Assembly: GCF_024346375.1 (NCBI RefSeq)
Contig: NZ_JAGQCV010000001.1
Coordinates: forward strand, 124,001 to 188,000
Direction: 5' to 3'
Length of the DNA stretch: 64,000 bases
DNA from: Synechococcus sp. ATX 2A4
Lineage (GTDB): Bacteria; Cyanobacteriota; Cyanobacteriia; PCC-6307; Cyanobiaceae
The notes below the pieces were generated by a model, which saw nothing but the letters and a program-made list of their open reading frames with translations, was not told the origin of the DNA and searched no databases. Positions 7,615 to 14,516 of this stretch are shown here, piece by piece. Position numbers and translations under genes: made by a program. Within the stretch, counting starts at the first letter, position 1, and each line of letters starts with the position of its first letter.

Positions 7615-8245
7615 AGGCTGAAAGCCGCATTGCAAAATTGGTGGCGTCCCCCACGCTGGTGAAGCTGGCCACCTGGGTGGCTCCATCGGCGGTGGCGTAG
7701 GCATCGCCGCAGTAGCGGCTGCGCACCAGATCGAGGGCCTCGCGTGGCCCGAGCACGGGCCACCAGCTCAGGCCACTTCCATCGGTTGAACCGCATGTGG
7801 GCTGCCAGGCGAATGTTGCTGCATCAGGGCTCTGGGATCCCGTCGGGTTCTGGGGGTTCACGCGCGCCGAGCGTTGCGACATCTCCACGACCGCCATCAG
7901 CCCCACCAGGCCGGCAACCAGCGCACCGATCACCACGCCCTTGTGCAGAGAGAAGTGTGGTGGCTCTGGAGCTGCCTCGAACGCCAGCCTCGAAGGCTCA
8001 AGTGCTTGGGCAGCCATTGGTGTGGCGTGGGCTATTCGTGAGTTGAGGGCTGTGGGGGATGCTGTTTGTGATGGTGACCCATCTGCTTGTGAGATCGACG
8101 CTGATGCACTAGTTGGTGCTGAACTTTGTGCTGCCGCTTGGGATGGAGCCGGTGCAGGAGCCGCAGCCGGTGCTTCAGTTTGAGATTGCTCAGCGTAGAG
8201 CCCTCGAAAATGATCATCAGAAGAGCGACGCGGTTGGCTGGTCAT
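7571..8245 (-). CDS. membrane-anchored protein with SPOR-like C-terminus
   Basis: This 224-residue protein has three parts. The first 95 residues are a disordered Ala/Ser/Pro-rich tail. One membrane helix follows at about 103-121 (GVVIGALVAGLVGLMAVVEM). The C-terminal domain of about 85 residues has WWPVLGPREALDLVRSRYCG and QVASFTSVGDATNFAMRLS. This last stretch resembles the SPOR-like folds that bind peptidoglycan, but the identity is not sure. The ATG overlaps the TGA of the gene upstream, so the two are a coupled pair. Orientation (N-terminus cytoplasmic, domain outside) is inferred from the single helix. Confidence 0.6.
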   Translation of the reverse strand: MTSQPRRSSDDHFRGLYAEQSQTEAPAAAPAPAPSQAAAQSSAPTSASASISQADGSPSQTASPTALNSRIAHATPMAAQALEPSRLAFEAAPEPPHFSLHKGVVIGALVAGLVGLMAVVEMSQRSARVNPQNPTGSQSPDAATFAWQPTCGSTDGSGLSWWPVLGPREALDLVRSRYCGDAYATADGATQVASFTSVGDATNFAMRLSAFTGYSFRVGQQRIP

Positions 8246-8706
8246 GATGGTTGAAGCTCCCCACGTAGAAACTCAAGCTTGGCGCGATCGATGGCGTTCA
8301 AGAGAAAGTGGCACTCATCCAGCGACAACTTCTCGGCGGGTATAAGCATGAGATAGCCGCCAGTCGATTCAATTGCAATCGATTTGCTGCGCCCAAGGAA
8401 ATACACCAACACCAACAACACGGCAAAGAAAAAGAGCACCCCGGTCACGCCATTGCCGATCCCATCCGGCAGGCCCGTGGCCAGCAGAGCACTCAGCACC
8501 AGAAGTCCCGCGATCACCAGCAGGCCTGGCTTGGAGATCACCCGCAAGCCGGTAGACGCCACGGAATCCAGCAGGATGCTGTCTACCTGTAGGTCAGACA
8601 GAACATAAAAGCGGTGGCGCACCCGGTAGTTGGTGACCTGCAATGAGACCCGGCTGCTCTCCAGATTGACTCTTTCTCCGGGTAGCAGGGCGAGCGAGCC
8701 AGACAT
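8242..8706 (-). CDS. two-helix membrane protein, PH-like N-terminus
   Basis: From the ATG at 8706 the protein is 154 residues. It has a beta-rich N-terminal part (SRVSLQVTNYRVRHRFYVL) and two adjacent hydrophobic helices (GLLVIAGLLVLSALLATGL and GVLFFFAVLLVLVYFLG). After them come IAIESTGGYLMLIPAEKL and a short helix. The alternation suits a bacterial PH-like or stomatin-interacting membrane protein, but no family is recognised. The frame is open further upstream to 8856. I preferred 8706 because the extension lacks a protein-like composition. It diverges from the P-loop/WYL gene at 8908, leaving a 200-bp shared promoter region. Confidence 0.55.
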   Translation of the reverse strand: MSGSLALLPGERVNLESSRVSLQVTNYRVRHRFYVLSDLQVDSILLDSVASTGLRVISKPGLLVIAGLLVLSALLATGLPDGIGNGVTGVLFFFAVLLVLVYFLGRSKSIAIESTGGYLMLIPAEKLSLDECHFLLNAIDRAKLEFLRGELQPS

Positions 8707-8907
8707 CCACGCAAAGCACTTCTCAACAGTCACCCTATCGACTCCGCTGGGACCATGCATGCCGATTTGCGGTGTGACGCATGAAAACCCCAAGCAATCC
8801 CTTCGGCTTGAGCATGCTGAGCCGACGATGACCAAAAGGTTGCCATCAACCGCCACTCCAGCCAGGCTTTGACGATTCGATGCGTCCCGGGCTTCGAACC
8901 TGCGTTC

Positions 8908-11085
8908 ATGCCTTCACCGAATCTCCAGCTCCTTCCGCCCCTGCGCTGCCATCTGCTGATCGGCCCTCCTGCCAGCGGAAAATCCAGCCTGGCCGCCGCG
9001 CTCCTGCCCCTGCTCTCCCTTCCGGATCGGCCCGCCCCAGTGCTGCTCTCCACCGGTGAAGCGTTGGCGGAGCGCTTACGGCTGGCCACTGCCGGCAGCC
9101 AGCCGGTGATCGTGGAGGCCTGTCACACCAGCAGATCCCAGCGCCTGGCGGTGATTCAGGCCTTGCAGCTGCCAGCTCCGCTGGAATGGATCGGTTGGTG
9201 GCTCACCACTCCCCTTGCCACGTGCCACCGCTGGAATGGTGGCCGTGGCAGCCAGGCCGTTTCCGAGCAGGCGGTGGCTGACGCTTACCGCGAACTTCAT
9301 GGCAGCAAGGTGTTCCGGCCCAGCCGGCAGGAGGGATTCGCCTCCTTGGTGGCTGTCGACCCCAGCAGCCATACGCCGCAGGAGCTCGATCAGTTGCTGC
9401 GCACCAAGCTGGCCGGCCTTTCCACCTCCATTGCGCAGGCGCACAAGCGCGCGCCTCGGCCGAATCGCCTCCACGGCTACTCACGCCTGCTCGATTTCGA
9501 GCGCCTGATGCACCTGCTCAGGCTGCTCAGTGAAGGCCACGGCCACACCACCGCTGACCTTGTTACGATCCTTCAGGAGCGCCACGGCCCTTGCTACGCC
9601 GATCCAAGCGTGATTCCTGTGGATCTGGCCTGGCTTGAAGCGCAGGGCTTTGGTATTGCCACGCCTGTCACCACTCCAATCGTTCCACCACCCTGCACCG
9701 TTGTCGATCAACACAACGGTGTGTGGTGCGCCTACGGCGACAGCGACAAATTCCGCCAGCTGATCACCTTCATCCGCCACCTGCTCCATCATCCGTTCGA
9801 GCACCCGCCCAAAACAGACGACGACCCGATCCAGGTGGTTCAACCCACGACGCGTCAATCGGCCGCTAGCAGCAAGCAGCTCTATGAGCACCTCGGCCGC
9901 CAGCTCACGGCCCTTTACCCCGATCTCTTCCCCTGGGGCGGATGGATGCACTCGCTTCATAACGACATCACCGACGTGATTCATCCCTATCAACTTTCCA
10001 GCGGGCATGCCCGCAAAGGGTTCACGATCGGCACGGCCCTTCTCAATGAAGCCGAACTGATCGAAATGCACAGCATCGTGCTCGATGCCACCACGCGCAA
10101 GCACGATCCATCGCCAGCGGGCTACGAACTGCGCGACAAACTCTCGGCCTGTCTGCCTCGGGCCGGCATCGCCATCGATGAACGCCTGCCGGTGCGAGCC
10201 ACGGCCAATCGCTCGATCGTTGACCCGGAGCTCGTGGCACCCACCGCATTAACGCGGCATGCCAGGCAGCTGGAGCAGGCGATCGTGCGCCGTGAGCCGA
10301 TCGTGATTGCCAGGCTCAGCCACGCCGGCAGATTTCAGCCACAGGATTCTGCTCAGGCTCAGGCCGCTGCTGTTGCCAGCCAGGGGCCCTGGACGGTGTG
10401 GCCCCTGCAGTTGCTCTTTCACAACATTGCCTGGTATCTGGCCTATGAGAAGCAGCCGGAGCCCGGCCAGAGCCACGGCCTGATCAAGACCGACCGGCTC
10501 GACTGGCTCGAGTGGCGCAGGAGCCCGGCGCCGCTGGCTCCGCCCCGCTCCTACGCCGATCAGCAGGCCAGCGTGGCCCTGTTGCACCGTTTGATCAAAC
10601 GCAGCGGCGGAATCCACTTCGGCGGTGACCCTGCTCTGCAGCGGCGTATCGGGGGGAGCAGCGCCAAAGCCGCCCGTGCGGCCATGACGACCTTGCGGTT
10701 TCGCTGCAACCAGCAGGTGTTCCCCTTCTTTGTGGCCGGTTCAGCCCGCTTTCCTGGTCAGATGCGCCTGTCAAAGCGGCGTCCACACGATCCCTGGCGG
10801 CATCGCCCCGATGCCGATGCTCTGCACCAGATCGCCCCGGATCTCACCGACGACGACCATCCCTATCCCGTGGAAATCAAGCTGCCGCCCTGGACGTTAC
10901 GGGAGGATTTCGATTTTCGCCGCTGGCTGTTTGGCTTTGGCAATGCCATCTATATCGAGCAGCCCGAAGAATTGCGGATCATGCAGGTCAATCAGGCCAG
11001 GCAGCTGATTGACACCATCACCGCCAAAGCTGAGGCAGAAAATCAGGCCAAAGTGAACGCCTGGAACAGAAGGGTGGCACCATGA
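8908..11085 (+). CDS. P-loop kinase-like domain fused to a wHTH-WYL-WCX regulator (copy 2)
   Basis: This 725-residue protein begins with Walker A GPPASGKS (19-26) and a kinase-like fold. The catalytic Asp position reads STGEAL and the usual VDATH reads VEACHTSR, so kinase activity is doubtful. EWIGWWLTTPLATC and HGYSRLLDFERLMHLL follow. A winged-helix-like segment (LHNDITDVIHPYQL, then GFTIGTALLNEAEL) leads into a WYL domain with its namesake residues at 509-511 (AWYLAYEK). The C-terminal WCX-like end is RRWLFGFGNAIYIEQPEEL. WYL domains sense nucleic-acid or nucleotide ligands and regulate CRISPR loci in Synechocystis. The stop overlaps the next start (ATGA). Confidence 0.8.
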   Translation: MPSPNLQLLPPLRCHLLIGPPASGKSSLAAALLPLLSLPDRPAPVLLSTGEALAERLRLATAGSQPVIVEACHTSRSQRLAVIQALQLPAPLEWIGWWLTTPLATCHRWNGGRGSQAVSEQAVADAYRELHGSKVFRPSRQEGFASLVAVDPSSHTPQELDQLLRTKLAGLSTSIAQAHKRAPRPNRLHGYSRLLDFERLMHLLRLLSEGHGHTTADLVTILQERHGPCYADPSVIPVDLAWLEAQGFGIATPVTTPIVPPPCTVVDQHNGVWCAYGDSDKFRQLITFIRHLLHHPFEHPPKTDDDPIQVVQPTTRQSAASSKQLYEHLGRQLTALYPDLFPWGGWMHSLHNDITDVIHPYQLSSGHARKGFTIGTALLNEAELIEMHSIVLDATTRKHDPSPAGYELRDKLSACLPRAGIAIDERLPVRATANRSIVDPELVAPTALTRHARQLEQAIVRREPIVIARLSHAGRFQPQDSAQAQAAAVASQGPWTVWPLQLLFHNIAWYLAYEKQPEPGQSHGLIKTDRLDWLEWRRSPAPLAPPRSYADQQASVALLHRLIKRSGGIHFGGDPALQRRIGGSSAKAARAAMTTLRFRCNQQVFPFFVAGSARFPGQMRLSKRRPHDPWRHRPDADALHQIAPDLTDDDHPYPVEIKLPPWTLREDFDFRRWLFGFGNAIYIEQPEELRIMQVNQARQLIDTITAKAEAENQAKVNAWNRRVAP

Positions 11086-12584
11086 CCCGCCGTTTTCACG
11101 AGCGCGAGGGCCCGCTCGGTGGGCGCTACTGGGAAGACGACGACGGCAACAAGATCCATGAGCAGGAGGGCCCCTTCGGTGGGCGCTACACCGAAGACGA
11201 CGACGGCAACAAGATCCAGGATCGCAAGGGTCCCTTTGGCGGCCGCTTTGTCCAAGACGCCGACGGCAATACCAACAGCGAGATACCCGGCGCGTCGGGC
11301 CCCATGGCTGTGGATTCCGACGGGAAGCGCACGCGGCTGCGCAGCGGGCCGTTCGGTGGGCGCTGGGTGGAAACCGACAGCGCCACGCCGATTTTCCCGG
11401 AACAGCCCGCGTCCGCCAGGCGCTTCAGCCTGCCTCGCCCCCGCTCCTCAAGCTCCTCCAACAACGATGACACCTGGAGCGGCATCGGATTTCTGCTGAC
11501 CGCTTTGTTCGTGCTGGTCGTGGTGATCCTGTTTGTCTATATCGGCGTACCGATCCTCGCTGGCATTTGGTTGGCGAAGCTCGTGAACCGTCGCTGGGTC
11601 GAGCCGGTGCCCGACCGTCACCGTTGGCGCTGGGCGATTCTTCCCGCTGCCTTCGCCGCTGGGGCCCTTCCCACTAACGAACTGGTGGCCACCGGCTTTG
11701 GCGCCCTTAACTGCACCGATCCACAGAGCGTGTCCTGTGCCAATTACCGCCTGGAGCCCACCCCCACCGTGCTGGGCTTGCATCGCTGGCTGGTGCAACG
11801 CGATTCCATCGCCAGCCAGCCACCGCCGGCGGATTCATCAGCCACATCGTCATCGTTTGCGCCGCCGTATCAGCCTCTCTATCACCCGCCTGTTCAGCCA
11901 CCGCTGCAGCAGACGCCAATCGCCCCCAACAGTTCCAGCCAGCCCTTGGCCCGGCTGCGGGCCAGCGATCCCCGTGCGCGCATCAACCTGCGCCATGAAC
12001 CCAACACCCAGGCGCCGTTGCGCGGCTTCGGGGCGGTCGGAGATCAGGTGGCAGTGCTCAACAGCAGCACCGGCGCTGATGGCCTGGTGTGGCTCTACGT
12101 GCGGTTTCCTGCTTCCGGCGCCGAAGGCTGGATCCGCTCCGACTTCGTGGATTCGGCCGCTGCGCAACCCAACCGCTCACGTTCCAACGCTCCCGCCGTT
12201 GCTCTTGAGCGCGATGAAGCGCTTCGCCTGATTGAGCGTTGGTTGGCGGCCAAGGGCCGCGTCTTCGCGCCACCCTTCGACACGAGCGCGATGGCCGGTG
12301 TGGTGGGCCAGGGCCCGCTGCGCCATGACATCACCAAAGCCAATGGCTCCATCGATTGGCTGCGGGCCAACAACAGCCGCTACAGCTACCAGAGCACTCG
12401 CCTCTCTGCCATTCAGTCGATGAACCTCAGCGGATCACCTGCTTCCATCACAGTGCTAATCGACGAGCAATCCACGTTTCATGGTCCGAAAGGCGACAAA
12501 CCAAGCGCTACTTCCAATCCTTTCCTTTATACCTTTGTCTGGGAGGATGGCCGCTGGCAGATTCTGGACGCCCGCAAGCTCTGA
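11082..12584 (+). CDS. membrane protein with Gly-rich repeats, SH3b and IMS-like domains
   Basis: This 500-residue protein begins with three near-identical units of about 20 residues built on GPFGGRY and EDDDGNKI, plus a fourth diverged one. These are followed by a Ser-rich linker. Hydrophobic helices lie at about 134-162 and 185-205. After a Pro-rich linker, residues 288-347 look like a bacterial SH3 domain (ARINLRHEPNTQAPLRGFG, ending GWIRSDFV). The last 125 residues (LERDEALRLIERWLAAKG to the end) resemble the IMS/ARC6-like domain of cyanobacterial membrane proteins. It is translationally coupled to the WYL gene, so it may be that regulator's membrane partner. Function is unknown. Confidence 0.7.
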   Translation: MTRRFHEREGPLGGRYWEDDDGNKIHEQEGPFGGRYTEDDDGNKIQDRKGPFGGRFVQDADGNTNSEIPGASGPMAVDSDGKRTRLRSGPFGGRWVETDSATPIFPEQPASARRFSLPRPRSSSSSNNDDTWSGIGFLLTALFVLVVVILFVYIGVPILAGIWLAKLVNRRWVEPVPDRHRWRWAILPAAFAAGALPTNELVATGFGALNCTDPQSVSCANYRLEPTPTVLGLHRWLVQRDSIASQPPPADSSATSSSFAPPYQPLYHPPVQPPLQQTPIAPNSSSQPLARLRASDPRARINLRHEPNTQAPLRGFGAVGDQVAVLNSSTGADGLVWLYVRFPASGAEGWIRSDFVDSAAAQPNRSRSNAPAVALERDEALRLIERWLAAKGRVFAPPFDTSAMAGVVGQGPLRHDITKANGSIDWLRANNSRYSYQSTRLSAIQSMNLSGSPASITVLIDEQSTFHGPKGDKPSATSNPFLYTFVWEDGRWQILDARKL

Positions 12585-12621
12585 CTTCGCCCTCGTTCCT
12601 TCTTTTTTTGCAATCTCTGGC

Positions 12622-13725
12622 ATGGCCAATCCCCGTTTCGTTCTCTCCCCCTGTGGCACCAGTGTCCTCACCAACGTGTCCAGCATCGAGGAGCGTCGCC
12701 TGCTCACCCGCTATGCCAATGCTCACGCGCCGGAAGATGTTCCTGTAGAGGAACGCCAGCAGCTGGAGGCGATGATCCAGCGGGCACAACAACGGCTGGA
12801 GGCAGCGGATCTCGATCGGGCCGTCCGGCAGTCTGCTGAGCTGAACGGCCTGATCAAGCTCTGTGATCGCCGCTTGGAGGCAGGTCCGGATGTTCACCAG
12901 CTGCTCTGCACGGACACCTGGCTGGGTGAAGCGGCCAGCAGTCTGATTGCCGCCTGGCTCCGCTCCCGCCAGTGCATTGTGGCAGTTCGGCGCCAAAGTG
13001 ATCTTCAGACGGCACGCCTGGACGCCTTTCAGCTCGCATTGTCGGAGCTGGTGAAATGGTGCGCTGAAGATGTTGCCGGCTACCGTGCCTCCGGTTTTCG
13101 CGTGATCTTCAACCTCACCGGTGGCTTCAAGAGCATTCAGGGATTTCTGCAGGTGCTGGCCACCTTTCACGCTGATGAAACGGTCTACATCTTTGAGAAT
13201 GCCGCTGATCTGCTGAGGATCCCCCATCTCCCTGTGCAGATGGCTGTCGAACGTTCGCTTCGTGATCACCTGAGTGTGTTTCGCCGCTTGTCCCTGGGTC
13301 TAACGGTTGATGGGGTGGCTGGGATTCCGGAGATCCTGCTCATGCAGCTCGACGGACAGAGCACCCTGTCGCCCTGGGGAGATCTCGTGTGGTCTCAGAG
13401 CAGAAAGACGCTCTACAGCGAAGGGCTGCACCCCTCGCCAAGCCATCAATTGCGTTTTGGCCAAGGGTTTGTGCGCAGCAGCGAAGGCCTTCCGGCCGAT
13501 CGGATCACGCTCCTCAATGAGCGCATCGATCAACTCTCACGCCATCTGGAATGCGATCGCAACTACAACCCCGCTTCTCTCGACTTCAAGCCCCTGCGGA
13601 ACAGCCCACTTCCCTTGTCAAGCCATGAGGCGGATGCCTGGGCGGATCAGGATGCCAAGCGCCTGTTCGGACATTTTGAGCAGGAGGTCTTCGTGATCGA
13701 TGCGTTGGCCAAGGGGTTGCACTAG
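12622..13725 (+). CDS. CARF-domain protein of the APE2256/Crn1 type with probable RelE-like toxin domain
   Basis: This protein has 367 residues. The N-terminal CARF domain starts FVLSPCGTSVLTN, the typical opening of the APE2256 (PF09651) family, and has the ligand-loop signature FNLTGGFKSIQGFLQVL at 163-179. CARF domains bind the cyclic oligoadenylates made by Cas10 in type III systems. The last 50 residues (SLDFKPL, SSHEADAWADQDAKRLFGHF, VFVIDALAKGLH) have the shape of the RelE/HigB mRNA-interferase core. CARF-RelE fusions such as Cami1 cleave ribosome-bound mRNA when activated. CARF is clear, RelE is inferred. The start ATG follows 37 bp after the upstream gene. Confidence 0.85.
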   Translation: MANPRFVLSPCGTSVLTNVSSIEERRLLTRYANAHAPEDVPVEERQQLEAMIQRAQQRLEAADLDRAVRQSAELNGLIKLCDRRLEAGPDVHQLLCTDTWLGEAASSLIAAWLRSRQCIVAVRRQSDLQTARLDAFQLALSELVKWCAEDVAGYRASGFRVIFNLTGGFKSIQGFLQVLATFHADETVYIFENAADLLRIPHLPVQMAVERSLRDHLSVFRRLSLGLTVDGVAGIPEILLMQLDGQSTLSPWGDLVWSQSRKTLYSEGLHPSPSHQLRFGQGFVRSSEGLPADRITLLNERIDQLSRHLECDRNYNPASLDFKPLRNSPLPLSSHEADAWADQDAKRLFGHFEQEVFVIDALAKGLH

Positions 13726-13835
13726 CCAGGCGAAAATCAGCCCTCCACCCACACCCCCCATTCGGTCCTTCGCAGCAACCGGCTGCCTGGCGCCTGCTGC
13801 CCCCCTCACCATGGCTTCAGTTGCACCACCAGCTG

Positions 13836-14402
13836 ATGACCTTCATCCTTCCCCTTCATGTCCTGCACCGCGAAGTGCACCGCTTTCGCGGTGTCGTCGA
13901 CCGCTTCGGCAGTTTCGTCAGCGGCCCGGACACCATCCACACCCTCTGCATTCGTGGTCTTCACCACGCCCGCAGCAACCGTCCGCTCCTACCGGCTCAC
14001 TGGTGGTTTCGGCTGCGGGAGGGGTGGACCACCGTCGGCATTCAGCCCGGCGATGAGGTGATCTTCACCGCCAAGGTGCAGCGTTGCTCCAAGGGCCTCG
14101 ATCAGCACGGCCAGCCCCAGCCTGATGCCGGCAGGGAGCGCCGCCAGGTGATCGGGATCGGCAACAGGGTGCGTGATGTTGTCGTCAGCCGCCGGGCGTG
14201 GCAGGCCTCGCCCCGGTCGGCCGAGCACACCGCTCTGGTGCTGGAGGTGGAAGTGTTGCGGCAGCAGCTCAGCAGTGCCCGCTCCAGCCGCACCCTCTGG
14301 TTGGTGCCCACTCCGTCGTCATCGCCTGGGCCGCACCTGCCCGGCCCTTCCCTGCACGACTGGGAACGGAACCTGTCGATCGGGCCTGCAGCAGGCAGCT
14401 GA
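13836..14402 (+). CDS. OB-like domain protein, paralogue without membrane anchor
   Basis: About 188 residues from the ATG at 13836; TTG at 13821 is the alternative. The core (HRFRGVVDRFG, HTLCIRGLHH, PAHWWFRLREGW, IQPGDEVIFTAKVQRCSKG, RDVVVSRRAW) matches the gene at 6748 block for block. The C-terminus has a short heptad stretch (LEVEVLRQQL) but no membrane helix. It stands 114 bp before the third P-loop/WYL gene, as its paralogue stands near the second, suggesting that the two families work as a pair. A nucleic-acid-binding role is inferred from the OB-like pattern only. Confidence 0.65.
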   Translation: MTFILPLHVLHREVHRFRGVVDRFGSFVSGPDTIHTLCIRGLHHARSNRPLLPAHWWFRLREGWTTVGIQPGDEVIFTAKVQRCSKGLDQHGQPQPDAGRERRQVIGIGNRVRDVVVSRRAWQASPRSAEHTALVLEVEVLRQQLSSARSSRTLWLVPTPSSSPGPHLPGPSLHDWERNLSIGPAAGS

Positions 14403-14516
14403 TCACTGAGCTGATCGGCACTGAGCTGGCGCCTGACCGCAGGCCCGTCTGCCCCTCGGTGCCCTCTTCACACCCCCTCTCCCTTTGCTTCTCCCCCCAC
14501 TCTTCTGGTTCTTTCC

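Noticed and set aside
12622-13725. HEPN ribonuclease motif (R-x4-H at residues 211-216) in the CARF protein
   Set aside because: The motif lies between the CARF core and the linker, not in a separate helical domain, and the C-terminal pattern suits RelE better.
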